Shown here: piece after piece, positions 50,459-59,162 of the stretch
How the letters are laid out: every line of letters starts with the position of its first letter
Position numbering within the stretch: position 1 is the stretch's first letter
Assembly (NCBI GenBank): GCA_026126305.1
Contig: JAHCJI010000003.1
Span: 1-64,000, forward strand
Direction: 5' to 3'
Length of the DNA stretch: 64,000 nucleotides
Source of the DNA: Phycisphaeraceae bacterium
GTDB lineage: Bacteria; Planctomycetota; Phycisphaerae; Phycisphaerales; UBA1924
Notes under the pieces: generated by a model
Database searches by the model: none
Told to the model about the DNA's origin: nothing
What the model saw: the letters and a program-made list of their open reading frames with translations, nothing else
Translations under genes and position numbers: made by a program

Positions 50459-52210
50459 TCAGTGGCGGAAGTGGCGGGTGCCGGTGAGCAGGAGCGTGAC
50501 GCCCGCGGCCTGGCAGCGTTCGATGGTCTCCCGGTCGCGCTTGGAGCCGCCCGGCTGGACGATGGTGGCCACGCCCGCGTCGATGAGCACGCCCGGGCCG
50601 TCGGCGAAGGGGAAGAAGCCGTCGCTGGCGGCCACGGCCCCGCGGGCCCGCTCGCCGGCCTTGAGCACCGCCAGGCGGCAGCTGGTCAGGCGGTCCATCT
50701 GACCGGCCCCGGCACCAAACAGGGCCACGCCCCCACCCCCACGACCGCCCCCTGCACCCCCACGATGACCCCCTTCACCCCCACGACCACCCCCTTCAAC
50801 CCCAACGCCGCCCCGATCACCCCCAACGCCGCCCGTCACGCCGCCGATGGCCACGGCGTTGCTCGTCAGGGCCCGGGTGATGGCCACCAGCGCGGCGGCG
50901 GCGGCGAGCGTGGCCGGGTCGGGGTTGGGGCCGGCGGCCAGCGTCCAGGATGCCGGGTCGGGCCGGGCGGTGTCGGCGGCCTGGGCCAGGGCCCCGCCGG
51001 GCAGCGATCGGAAGGTCAGGGGCGGCACCACCGGCCGGGGGTTGTGGCCCACGGCCAGCAGGCGGGTGGTAGACCAGCGGGCCCGCAGCCGGTCGAGCGC
51101 CGCGGGCTCGAAGGCCGGGGCGACGATGACCTCCAGGAACAGGTCGCGGGCGCTCAGGCGCTCGGCGGCGGCGGCGTCGATGGCGTGCGAGCAGGCGACG
51201 ATGCCCCCGAAGGCGGCCACCGGGTCGCCGGCCAGGGCCAGGTCCAGGGCGTGGTCGGCCGAGCCGGCGCGGGCGGCCCCGCAGGGATTGGCGTGCTTGA
51301 CGACCGCCGCCCCCACGACCCCCACCCCCACGCCCCCGCCCCCGCCCGCACCAAGGCCCGACAGGTCCAGGGCCAGCTCGAGCGCGGCGGCGGCGTCGGC
51401 CAGGTTGTTGTAGCTCAGGGCCTTGCCATGCAGCGGCGCGACGCCCACGACGCTGGGGCCGCTGTAGGCAGGGTCCTTGTAGGCGGCGGCCGCCTGGTGG
51501 GGGTTCTCGCCGTAGCGCAGCTCGCCCACGCGCTGGTAGCCGATGGCCAGGGTCTGGGGCGGGTGGCCCGGGGGGAACTGGCTCTGGGGGGGCAGTTGGG
51601 CCGCGGGCTCGGGCGAAGCGCCCAGGTACCGCGCGATGGCCGCGTCGTAGGCGCTGGTGCGGGCAAAGGCGGCGGCGGCCAGCGACTCGCGCAGCGCCCG
51701 CGACGTGCCCCCGTGGCGGTGGAGGTCTGCCAGCACGGCGTCGTACTGGGCGGGGCTGGTGACCACGGCCACGCGGTCGTGGTTCTTGGCGGCCGAGCGG
51801 ATCATGGCCGGCCCGCCGATGTCGATCTGCTCGACGGCCTGGGGGCGCGTGGCGTCGGGGCGGGCGATGGTCCGCTCGAAGGGGTACAGGTCGATGCACA
51901 CCAGGTCGATGGGCCCGATGCCGTGCTCTTCCAGCGCCTTGGCGTGGCCGGGGTCTTCCTCGACGGCCAGGATGCCGCCGTGGATGGCCGGGTGGAGGGT
52001 CTTGACGCGGCCGTCGAGCATCTCGGGGAAGCCGGTCAGCTCGCTGGCCTCGCGCACGGGCAGGCCGGCCTCGCGCAGCACGCGGGCGGTGCCGCCGGTA
52101 GAGACCAGTTCGCCGCCCCGCTCGTGCAGGGCGCGGGCGAAGCCGGCGATGCCGGCCTTGTCGCTGACCGAGAGCAGCGCGCGTCGGATCGGGCGGATGG
52201 TGTCGTGCAA
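50459..52210 (-). CDS. purH: Bifunctional AICAR transformylase/IMP cyclohydrolase PurH
   Basis: PurH performs the last two steps of IMP synthesis. The 583-residue product has the cyclohydrolase half (RALLSVSDKAG, STGGTA, DGRVKTLHP, IDIGGPAMIRSAAKN) and the transformylase half. The catalytic pair is Lys305-His306 in VVKHANPCG, and GAGQMDRL is also seen. Two Gly-rich insertions interrupt the transformylase half: about residues 286-299 just before the catalytic pair, and about 457-494 (Gly/Arg/Glu) between SNAVAIGG and VALFGAGAGQ. Relatives have neither. Both are encoded by GGGGGT-like runs. The start appears to be TTG at 52210, 6 bp after the upstream lipoprotein gene. Confidence 0.95.
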   Translation of the reverse strand: MHDTIRPIRRALLSVSDKAGIAGFARALHERGGELVSTGGTARVLREAGLPVREASELTGFPEMLDGRVKTLHPAIHGGILAVEEDPGHAKALEEHGIGPIDLVCIDLYPFERTIARPDATRPQAVEQIDIGGPAMIRSAAKNHDRVAVVTSPAQYDAVLADLHRHGGTSRALRESLAAAAFARTSAYDAAIARYLGASPEPAAQLPPQSQFPPGHPPQTLAIGYQRVGELRYGENPHQAAAAYKDPAYSGPSVVGVAPLHGKALSYNNLADAAAALELALDLSGLGAGGGGGVGVGVVGAAVVKHANPCGAARAGSADHALDLALAGDPVAAFGGIVACSHAIDAAAAERLSARDLFLEVIVAPAFEPAALDRLRARWSTTRLLAVGHNPRPVVPPLTFRSLPGGALAQAADTARPDPASWTLAAGPNPDPATLAAAAALVAITRALTSNAVAIGGVTGGVGGDRGGVGVEGGGRGGEGGHRGGAGGGRGGGGVALFGAGAGQMDRLTSCRLAVLKAGERARGAVAASDGFFPFADGPGVLIDAGVATIVQPGGSKRDRETIERCQAAGVTLLLTGTRHFRH

Positions 52211-52216
52211 GGCGGT

Positions 52217-53413
52217 TCAGGCGTCTGGGTTGAAGCGGGCGAACAGTCCCACGTCGGTGATGAGGTAGATGGGCGCGTCCACCATGCCCGCGGCGCGGAC
52301 CTGGCGGACGCCCGGCACGGGGACGGTGGCGAACACGTCGCCGGTGGCCGGGTCGATCTGGGTGATGGTCTGCCGACGGGCATCGAAGACGATCAGGAGC
52401 CCGTCGCGGACGCAGACCAGCTCGCCGTCGACGCCCGCCAGCGACCACTCGATCTCACCGGTGCCGATGTCCACCGCCGAGAAGCCCAGGTTGGGCAGGG
52501 TGATGAAGGCGGTGTCTCCATGGACGCCCGGGCGGCTGGTGACGGGCCCGTCGGTGGGCACGCGCCAGAGGTGGCGGCTGCTGGCGGGCGTGAAGGCCCA
52601 CAGCGACTGGTCGTTGCTGGGCACCAGGAGGATGCCCGGGGCGGCCATGGGCGGCGCGCCCGGGCCGTCGAACAGGGCGTTGAACTGGGCCCCGTTGCCC
52701 GCGCGCATCACGCGGGCCCCGCGGCTGGGATCGATGAACATCACGTCGCCGCCGGTGGAGACGAAGGCCGCGATGCCCCCCACGTCGACGGCGCGGTGGC
52801 CCACGGGGTGGTTCAGCTGGTTGCCCCAGAGCTTCACCTGCCGCGTGGGCATGTACCCGAAGATCTGCCCGTCGGCGCAGCCGAAGAGCAACTGCCCGTT
52901 GACCCGCACGGCCCCGGTGGTGACGACCAGGGGCAGGCTCTGGCGGGCCCGCAGCTCGCCGGTGAGGGCGTCGAGCACGTACAACTCGGAGGTGGAGTTG
53001 GCGTAGACGAGGTTGCCCTCGCGTTCGATGCCCAGGAATGGCGTGATGGGGGTGTCCAGCTGGCTCGACCAGCGGATGGAGCCGTCGACGGCATCGATGG
53101 CGCTCAGCGTGCTGCCGCCTTCCAGGACGAGGATGATGTCGTCATAGACGGCCACCTGCTCGACACGCTTGCCGCGCGTGACCACCGGGTAGGCCCGCCA
53201 GCCACGGCTGTATCCCAGCGTGCGCAGCTGGGCGCTGTCGAAGCGGGCCGAGGCCTCCTGCTGTCGAGCGGAGATGGGAGGGCCGATCCGGTTCGATCCG
53301 GCACAGCCAACCGACGCCAGGCCGGCCAACGCCAGGCCGATGGACGCCATCGCCAGCAACCGGCGGGCCGGAAGACCGAGTCGGCGGCCACGCATATCAA
53401 AGGGGGTACGCAT
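52217..53413 (-). CDS. PQQ-type beta-propeller lipoprotein
   Basis: The 398-residue protein has a lipoprotein signal with lipobox LASVGC (Cys37) and blades of a PQQ-enzyme-like propeller. Repeating segments include LSAIDAVDGSIRWSSQLDT, LYVLDALTGELRARQSL, FSAVDIGTGEIEWSL and ITQIDPATGDVFAT. It resembles BamB-like envelope proteins, but no catalytic or PQQ-binding residues are evident, so a binding or scaffold role is more likely. GGAG lies 11 nt before the ATG at 53413. It precedes purH by 6 bp, an unusual partner. Confidence 0.88.
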   Translation of the reverse strand: MRTPFDMRGRRLGLPARRLLAMASIGLALAGLASVGCAGSNRIGPPISARQQEASARFDSAQLRTLGYSRGWRAYPVVTRGKRVEQVAVYDDIILVLEGGSTLSAIDAVDGSIRWSSQLDTPITPFLGIEREGNLVYANSTSELYVLDALTGELRARQSLPLVVTTGAVRVNGQLLFGCADGQIFGYMPTRQVKLWGNQLNHPVGHRAVDVGGIAAFVSTGGDVMFIDPSRGARVMRAGNGAQFNALFDGPGAPPMAAPGILLVPSNDQSLWAFTPASSRHLWRVPTDGPVTSRPGVHGDTAFITLPNLGFSAVDIGTGEIEWSLAGVDGELVCVRDGLLIVFDARRQTITQIDPATGDVFATVPVPGVRQVRAAGMVDAPIYLITDVGLFARFNPDA

Positions 53414-53621
53414 CCGTGGAAGGCTCCAAGGGTGGATTCTGGCCCGTACGGTTGCTGGCAGGAGGCATCGGGCCCGTGTGCCCCCCGTTGTTCTGCCGCA
53501 CAGTATCCGGCCCCCACGGCGGGGGGTCAAGGCCCGACCATCGGGCTTGTCGCCGGAGGTGGGCACCGTGCCCATGACCGGCGGTGGTTTCGCAAGACAC
53601 CCGGAAAGGTTCCCGCACCCC

Positions 53622-54275
53622 ATGTACACCGGTTTGATCCACAGCGTTGGTGCGATTCTGGAAAGCCATGTTTCCCCGGCCGGTCGGCGGCTGGTGGTCG
53701 CGGCCCCGGCGGATTTTCTGGCCCATCCGCCGCCCACACCGGGCGAATCGATCAATCTCGACGGCTGCTGCCTGAGCCTGGTGGCCTTCCAGCCCCACGC
53801 CGGGGGCCACGCCATGGCCTTCGACGCCACGCACCAGACGCTGGCCAACACCACGCTGGGCTCGCTTGGCCCGGGCACCCTGGTCCACCTCGAACGCTCG
53901 TGTACGCCCACGACGCTGCTGGGCGGGCACCTGGTGCAGGGGCACGTCGATGGCGTGGCCCGGGTGCTCGAGGTGGTCGCCGAGCCGCAGTGGCGCATCC
54001 GGATCGCCCCGCCGGCCCACCTGATGCCATACGTCACGCCCCGGGGTTCCATCGCCGTGGCGGGGGTCTCGCTGACCATCGCCGAACTGTCCGTGGAGGG
54101 TGGCTGGTTCGAGGTGGCGCTCATCCCCGACACGCTGGCGCGGACCCACCTGGGCCGGCTGGCCGCCGGCGACGGCGTGAACCTGGAGTGCGATTGCATG
54201 GTCAAGGCCCTGATCCACTGGCAGCGCCACTATGGGCCCGCTGCGGAAAACAGCCCCAACGAGCCGAAAGCCTGA
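53622..54275 (+). CDS. ribE: Riboflavin synthase, alpha subunit
   Basis: The enzyme dismutates two 6,7-dimethyl-8-ribityllumazine molecules to make riboflavin. The 217-residue product begins with the family start MYTGLIHSVGAI and has two lumazine-binding domains. LDGCCLSLV and GHLVQGHVDGVARV match the first and second domain motifs, followed by GVSLTIAE. No ribH or ribBA gene is in the window. Two bases separate its stop from the ruvC start, so they are probably co-transcribed. Confidence 0.95.
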   Translation: MYTGLIHSVGAILESHVSPAGRRLVVAAPADFLAHPPPTPGESINLDGCCLSLVAFQPHAGGHAMAFDATHQTLANTTLGSLGPGTLVHLERSCTPTTLLGGHLVQGHVDGVARVLEVVAEPQWRIRIAPPAHLMPYVTPRGSIAVAGVSLTIAELSVEGGWFEVALIPDTLARTHLGRLAAGDGVNLECDCMVKALIHWQRHYGPAAENSPNEPKA

Positions 54276-54277
54276 GC

Positions 54278-54799
54278 GTGCGCGTCATCGGCCTCGATCC
54301 CGGACTCCGCCTGACCGGCTACGCCTGCGTGGGCCTGCACGAGGGGGCCGAGCGGCTCGAAGAGGCCGGCGTGCTGCGGCTCAAGCGCGGCGACGGCTCG
54401 CCCCAGGGCCTGGCCGACCGGCTGGTCGAGCTCGAAGCCGACCTGCGAGACCTCATCGAACGCCTGGAGCCCCAGGCCGCGTGCGTCGAGGCGGTCTTTG
54501 CCCACAAGGCCTTCCCGGGCACGGCCATCGCCATGGGCCACGCCCGGGGGGTCATCCTGCTGACGGTGCGGCGGGCGGGGCTGCCCATCGTGGAACTCTC
54601 GCCGGCGGTGGTGAAGCGTTCGATGACCGGCTTTGGCCGGGCGACCAAGGACCAGATGCGTCTGGCGGTGCAGGCGCGGTACGGGCTGGCCGCCCCGCCC
54701 ACGCCCGCGGACGTGGCCGATGCGATCGCCATCGCCGCCGGCGGGCTGCTGCGGCACACGCACGAGTCCCGCATCGGGCCCGTTGGCAAACTACCCTGA
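54278..54799 (+). CDS. ruvC: Holliday junction endonuclease RuvC
   Basis: RuvC cuts Holliday junctions in recombinational repair. The 173-residue product has the four acidic active-site residues in place: Asp7 in GLDPGLRLTGYA, Glu71 in CVEAVF, and Asp145 and Asp148 in ADVADAIAIA. The start is GTG at 54278, 2 bp after ribE; this gives the usual length. The much longer open frame to the left (from 50303) is antisense to purH and not coding. No ruvA or ruvB is nearby. Confidence 0.96.
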   Translation: MRVIGLDPGLRLTGYACVGLHEGAERLEEAGVLRLKRGDGSPQGLADRLVELEADLRDLIERLEPQAACVEAVFAHKAFPGTAIAMGHARGVILLTVRRAGLPIVELSPAVVKRSMTGFGRATKDQMRLAVQARYGLAAPPTPADVADAIAIAAGGLLRHTHESRIGPVGKLP

Positions 54800-54808
54800 T
54801 GCCCAGCC

Positions 54809-56311
54809 ATGGCCATCGCCGACTTGCCCAACCCCACGCCCATCGCCCAGGTCCTCATCGTTGAGGACGAGCCCGACCACGCCGACACCATGGCCGAGGC
54901 CCTGCGCAAGCCCGGGCACGTGTGCACCATCGTGGGCACGGTGGCCCAGGCGATGGAAGAGCTCAAGGGCGGGGCCTTCGACGTGATCGTGACCGACCTG
55001 CGCATGCCCTCCTCGGGCGGGCACGAGGCCCACGGGGGCGAGCGGGTCGACCCCGGCGGGGCCAACGCCGGGCTGCTGGTGCTCAAGGCCGCCCGCGCCC
55101 TCCAGCCCGACGCCGAGACGGTGATGGTGACCGCCCACGGCGACGTGGCCACGGCCCGCGGCGCGTTCAAGGAAGGCGCCTACGACTTCATCGAGAAGCC
55201 GCTGGACCTGGCGGTCTTTCGCAGCCTCATCAACCGCGCCGCCGAGGCGGTGCTGCTGCGCCACGAGTCGGGCCCCTTGAGCGACCTGGTGCAGCACGAC
55301 GGGTTCGAGGGGCTCATCGCCGGCAGCGAGCCCATGCGCCGCATCATCAAGACCGTCCGCACCGTGGCCCCCAGCACCATCGCCGTGCTCATCACCGGCG
55401 AGAGCGGCACGGGCAAGGAGCTCATCGCCGGTGCCGTGCACAAGAACAGCCCCCGGGCCAACAAGCGCTACGTCGCCTTCAACTGCGCGGGCCAGAGCGA
55501 GAGCTTGCTCGAAGACCAGCTCTTCGGCCACGTCCGCGGGGCCTTCACCGGGGCCGACAAGGACCGCGAGGGCGTCTTCGAGTACGCCAGCGGCGGCACG
55601 CTGTTCCTGGACGAGATCGGCGACATGCCCCTGCCCATGCAGGCCAAGCTGCTGCGCGTGCTCGAGACGGGCGAGGTGGTGCGCCTGGGCAGCAACGACG
55701 CTCGCAAGACCGACGTGCGCTTCGTCAGCGCCACCAACAAGGACCTGCGGCAGATGATCGCCCAGGGTACCTTCCGCGAGGACCTGTACTTTCGCATCAA
55801 CGGCGCTTCGATCCACGTGCCGCCCCTGCGCGAGCGGCGCGAGGACATCCCCCGCATCGCCCAGCACGCCGCGGCGCGCTTCGCCGACCAGATGAAGCAG
55901 CCCACACCCGAGTTCACCGACGCCGCCCTCATGCGCCTGACGGCCTGCGACTGGCCGGGCAACGTCCGCCAGCTGCTCAACGTCGTGCAGAACATGGTGG
56001 TCGTGGCCATCGGCCAGGCGGCCGACGGCGCCCCGCCGCGCCTCGAGGTGCGCCACATCCCCGCCGACATCCGCGCGGGCGAGGAGGACGCTGGTGGGGG
56101 TGGGGCTGGTGGGGATGCTGGGAGTGGGGTTGGTGCCCAGGACGGCGGCGCTGCGGGCAGCCTGGCGGGCACCAGCCTGGAACAGCTCGAGAAGCGCGCC
56201 ATCCGCGAGACCCTGCGCCTGACCGGCGGCAACCGCGAGCAGGCCGCCAAGCTCCTGGGCATCGGCGAGCGCACGCTCTACCGCAAGCTGCGCGAGTACG
56301 GCCTGCGCTAG
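54809..56311 (+). CDS. NtrC-family sigma-54 response regulator
   Basis: The 500-residue protein has a receiver domain (acid residues Glu19-Asp20, phospho-Asp63, Thr/Ala and Lys130 region), a sigma-54 AAA+ domain and a Fis-type HTH. The AAA+ domain shows Walker A GESGTGKE (197-204), GAFTGA (244-249) and Walker B LFLDEIGD. The HTH lies at about residues 460-500 (NREQAAKLLGIGERTLYRKL). The GAFTGA loop, needed to contact sigma-54, is intact. An insertion of about 17 residues lies right after DLRMP in the receiver (SSGGHEAHGGERVDPGG). A Gly-rich linker precedes the HTH. There is no histidine kinase beside it. Confidence 0.95.
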   Translation: MAIADLPNPTPIAQVLIVEDEPDHADTMAEALRKPGHVCTIVGTVAQAMEELKGGAFDVIVTDLRMPSSGGHEAHGGERVDPGGANAGLLVLKAARALQPDAETVMVTAHGDVATARGAFKEGAYDFIEKPLDLAVFRSLINRAAEAVLLRHESGPLSDLVQHDGFEGLIAGSEPMRRIIKTVRTVAPSTIAVLITGESGTGKELIAGAVHKNSPRANKRYVAFNCAGQSESLLEDQLFGHVRGAFTGADKDREGVFEYASGGTLFLDEIGDMPLPMQAKLLRVLETGEVVRLGSNDARKTDVRFVSATNKDLRQMIAQGTFREDLYFRINGASIHVPPLRERREDIPRIAQHAAARFADQMKQPTPEFTDAALMRLTACDWPGNVRQLLNVVQNMVVVAIGQAADGAPPRLEVRHIPADIRAGEEDAGGGGAGGDAGSGVGAQDGGAAGSLAGTSLEQLEKRAIRETLRLTGGNREQAAKLLGIGERTLYRKLREYGLR

Positions 56312-56362
56312 CACCACCACCCCCACCACCCCCACCACCCCCACCACCCCCACCACCCCCAC
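56312..56362. repeat. ACCACCCCC nonamer repeat
   Basis: Directly after the regulator's stop codon come about five copies of the nonamer ACCACCCCC. On the minus strand this reads as GGGGGTGGT, a strong G-quadruplex pattern. It lies at the convergent ends of the regulator and the lipoprotein gene and could stop transcription or replication forks. Confidence 0.75.
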
Positions 56363-56425
56363 AAGCCGCCCCACAAGCCCCCCCACAAGCCCATGGGCCC
56401 CAAGGCCCGCGATGGCCCGCGATTC

Positions 56426-57085
56426 TTATGGGTTCAGGTGACGCATGTGCTCGACGGGGAAGCTCTCGGGCGAGAGGCGGCCGTTGATGGTCGCCCCGCC
56501 CGGCACGGGGGCGAACACCTCGATGCCGATCTGGCTGATGGGCATCGGCACGCCGGGGATGCTCGGGCGATCGGTGAAGGTGACGCTGGCCACGATCATC
56601 AGCGGCACGCCCTCGGGCACGTGCGCCAGGGGCAGCGGGCCCCGGGCACCGCCACCCCCATCCCCACCCGCGGCCGGGCCCAGCCGGCCCATCATGCCAC
56701 GGTGCATCGGATGGTCGTACCAGCGCCGGGCGGCGTGGACGTCCTCGAACCAGCCGATGATGACGCTCTTGCCCGAAGCCATGCGGCCAGTCTGGGCGTC
56801 CAGACACCCCGGCACCGAACGCATGGCCTCGACCAGTTGCTGGCCCAGATCCGCCACACCCCCACCAGAAGCCCCGGCCCGGTCTGGGCTGGCGGTCGCT
56901 GCCTGGGCCGTGGTGGGGGTCGTGGGGGTGGCGCAGTCCCGGCACGCGCCGCCCTGGCACCCGGCCAGCGCCGCCGTCAGCAGCAGGGCCAGCGGCACGA
57001 GGGCCGGGCGTGCGGCCCGGTGAGCCATTGTGGTGGTGGGTAGTGGACGCGACGAACGGGCGGCACGGGCTGGTTGCACGAGCAT
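56426..57085 (-). CDS. Lipoprotein with monooxygenase-like (ABM) domain candidate
   Basis: The 219-residue protein has a long basic N-terminus and a signal with lipobox ALAGC (Cys43), followed by a Cys pair CRDC. The domain after residue 90 has SVIIGWFEDVHAARRWYDHP and a conserved-looking His/Met cluster (MHRGMMGRL). This is loosely like antibiotic-biosynthesis-monooxygenase folds, in which a small ferredoxin-like barrel binds a ligand. I am not sure of that match. AAGGAG lies 5 nt before the ATG at 57085, which decides the start. Confidence 0.7.
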   Translation of the reverse strand: MLVQPARAARSSRPLPTTTMAHRAARPALVPLALLLTAALAGCQGGACRDCATPTTPTTAQAATASPDRAGASGGGVADLGQQLVEAMRSVPGCLDAQTGRMASGKSVIIGWFEDVHAARRWYDHPMHRGMMGRLGPAAGGDGGGGARGPLPLAHVPEGVPLMIVASVTFTDRPSIPGVPMPISQIGIEVFAPVPGGATINGRLSPESFPVEHMRHLNP

Positions 57086-57779
57086 GGCGGCTCCTTGGAA
57101 GCACACGCGGGAAACGCCCGGTCCACGATGGCCCCGGCACGTTCAAAAGGCAAACACAACGGGCCGGGAGCATAGCCCCCGGCCCATGGTTGCCGTGCCC
57201 GGGCCCGGGCCGCGCCCAGGGGCGGGCGACCCGGTTGGAAGTTGGCAGACATGCACAACGCCCGACCACAACGGCCGGGCCGGCCCGGACTTCGTGCGTT
57301 CGAGGGTGCGACTTTCGTTGGGTCCGGAGTTTCTTTGAGTGTTTCTTGACCAAACAGAATATCAACCGCACGGACCCTCGTGGAACCCATTGTTTGATCG
57401 CCCGATGTTCGGAGAAACCCATCTGGTGCCCGCGCCAGCGGGGTTGGTGGTCCGAGAAATGGCGCGAAAAATCCCAGAATGCGCAGGTATTCTGACGTTT
57501 TGCGCAGGTATTCTGAGAGTTTGCGCAGGTGTTCTGACGTTTTGCGCAGGTATTCTGGCGTTTTGCGCAGGTATTCTGAGAGTTTGCGCAGGTATTCTGG
57601 CGTTTTGCGCAGGTATTCTGAGAGTTTGCGCAGGGGTTTTCTCAGGATGCGCACTGGGTACCGGCCCGAATCAACCACCCAGCGAACCCCCCGCGTGGCC
57701 GGCGGCTGGGAAGATGCCTTCGCCGATGGCCGGTGCCGGCTCCCGAGCGCGGGCACCGGGCCGGTGCGTATGCTGTTCG
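57086..57779. other. Intergenic region upstream of gspF
   Basis: This stretch of about 690 bp holds no gene I can support. It begins with the promoter side of the lipoprotein gene, has GC-rich palindromic bits around 57190-57220 (GCCCGGGCCCGGGC), and contains the 21-bp array at 57480. An open frame runs through it into gspF, but without a ribosome site; its product would be mostly the repeat. Confidence 0.5.
57480..57653 (+). repeat. Eight-copy 21-bp tandem array upstream of gspF
   Basis: Units of exactly 21 bp start at 57480, 57501, 57522 and on to 57627, with a partial ninth (TGCGCA) at 57648. The consensus is TGCGCAGGTATTCTGACGTT plus T, alternating between CTGACG/CTGGCG and CTGAGA forms. 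Each holds the palindrome TGCGCA, so these are two helical turns apart. It lies 130-300 bp before the gspF start. Confidence 0.9.
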
Positions 57780-58970
57780 ATGCCCACCTTCCGATACCAG
57801 GCCGTCGACGCCCGCGGGCAGACCGTGGTGGGCAAGCTGGCCGGGGCCAGCGAGGCGGCGATTTTGGGCGAGCTGGCCGATCGGCGGCTGGTGCCCGTCG
57901 AGGTGCGGCCCGAGAAGCCCGCGCTGTCGCTGCGCCGCAAGGGCCTGGGCCCGCGGCAGCTGGCCACCGCCTACCAGCAGGTGGCCGACCTCCTGCGGGC
58001 GGGGGTGCCCCTGTCGCGGGCCCTGACGCTGCTGGCCCGGGGCAGGAGCAAGCCGCGGCGGGCGGAGATCTTCCGGCAACTGACCGAGGCGGTGTCTCGG
58101 GGCGAGGAACTGGCCGACGCCATGGCGGCGATGGAGGGGGTCTTTTCGGACACCCACGTGGCCATGGTCCGCGCCGGTGAGAAGGGCGGCAGCCTGGAGC
58201 CCGTGCTGGGGCGGCTGGCGCTGATGGTGCGGGCCCAGGCCGACCTGCGGGCCAAGCTGGTGGGGGCCCTGGCCTATCCGGCGGTGCTGGTGGTGGTGGG
58301 CGTGGTGGTGCTGGTGGTGATCTTCGGCGTGTTCCTGCCGCGCTTCGGCGACGTGCTGGCCAACGTCGACCCCCTGCCGACCATCACGGCCGTGCTCTTT
58401 GGCATCAGCAAGGCCCTGACCACGCACGGGCCGGTGACGGCCGTGGTGCTGGCGGTGCTGATCGTGGCGCTGTGGCGGCTGTGCCGGCGCCCGATGGTCG
58501 CCCGGTGGCTGGTGGTGGCAAGGACCCGGGCCCCGGTCGTCGGCCCGCTGGTGCGCAGCATCGCCGTGGCCCGCTTCTGCCGGACCTTTGGCACGATGCT
58601 GGCCAACGGCGTGCCGGTCCTGGCCGCCATGCGCATCGCCGAGGACGCGGCGGGCAATGTCCTCTTGAAGGAGGCCGTGGCCCAGGCCGCCGAGGCGGTG
58701 CGTGCGGGCGAACCCCTGGCCGGTCCCCTGGGGGTCAGCGGGCTGTTCGAGGAGGACGTGGTGGAGATGATCGCCGTGGGCGAGGCGGCCAACAACCTGT
58801 CCGAGGTGCTCGAGACCATCGCCGTGACCATCGAGGGCCGCGTGGAGCGGCTGATGGGCGTGGCGGTGGCGCTGGTGGGGCCCCTGGTGCTGATGCTGAT
58901 CGCGGCGGTGGTGGCCTTTGTGGCTATCGGACTCATCCTGCCGATGCTGGAGCTGAGCAACGTCGGTTGA
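57780..58970 (+). CDS. gspF: Type II secretion inner-membrane protein GspF
   Basis: GspF/PilC is the polytopic platform protein that links the secretion ATPase to the pseudopilus. The 396-residue product begins MPTFRYQAVDARG, the normal family start. It has two repeated T2SF domains, each with three membrane helices, and the family signature ALAYPAVLVVVGVVVLVVIF. GEKGGSLEPVLGRLA and GEAANNLSEVLE are the matching segments of the two repeats. gspE and gspD are not in the window. The pseudopilin genes follow downstream after a 192-bp gap with its own possible control site. Confidence 0.95.
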   Translation: MPTFRYQAVDARGQTVVGKLAGASEAAILGELADRRLVPVEVRPEKPALSLRRKGLGPRQLATAYQQVADLLRAGVPLSRALTLLARGRSKPRRAEIFRQLTEAVSRGEELADAMAAMEGVFSDTHVAMVRAGEKGGSLEPVLGRLALMVRAQADLRAKLVGALAYPAVLVVVGVVVLVVIFGVFLPRFGDVLANVDPLPTITAVLFGISKALTTHGPVTAVVLAVLIVALWRLCRRPMVARWLVVARTRAPVVGPLVRSIAVARFCRTFGTMLANGVPVLAAMRIAEDAAGNVLLKEAVAQAAEAVRAGEPLAGPLGVSGLFEEDVVEMIAVGEAANNLSEVLETIAVTIEGRVERLMGVAVALVGPLVLMLIAAVVAFVAIGLILPMLELSNVG

Positions 58971-59049
58971 CCGGATGCGTGCTTTCCCCGGCGGCACCAG
59001 GATGTTCGGAATAGAAGATTCACACGGCCGCGTGTTACGCGGGGTTCGA

Positions 59050-59067
59050 TGCTAGCGTAGACTAGCA
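59050..59067 (+). promoter_or_regulatory. Inverted repeat upstream of gspG
   Basis: TGCTAG and CTAGCA form a perfect 6-bp inverted repeat around six bases (CGTAGA). It lies about 96 bp before the gspG start, in the only sizeable gap inside the secretion operon. It may be an operator or promoter element; no sigma-54 -24/-12 site is evident. Confidence 0.4.
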
Positions 59068-59162
59068 AGCAGGGCCGTTCGGCTTGTGCGGCACGACGGA
59101 TGACCAAGGTATGGAAGGCCCGGTGGGCGTCGAAGCCCCCGGTCTCAAGAGGTGACGGAGCG

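Noticed and set aside
50303..54799. A 1498-codon plus-strand frame that ends in ruvC
   Set aside because: Most of it is antisense to purH and the PQQ lipoprotein. Only the last 173 codons (from GTG 54278) match a family, RuvC.
57339..57779. N-terminal extension of GspF through the 21-bp array
   Set aside because: Family similarity begins exactly at MPTFRYQ (57780). The extension encodes only the repeat (CAGILTF) and has no start signal.
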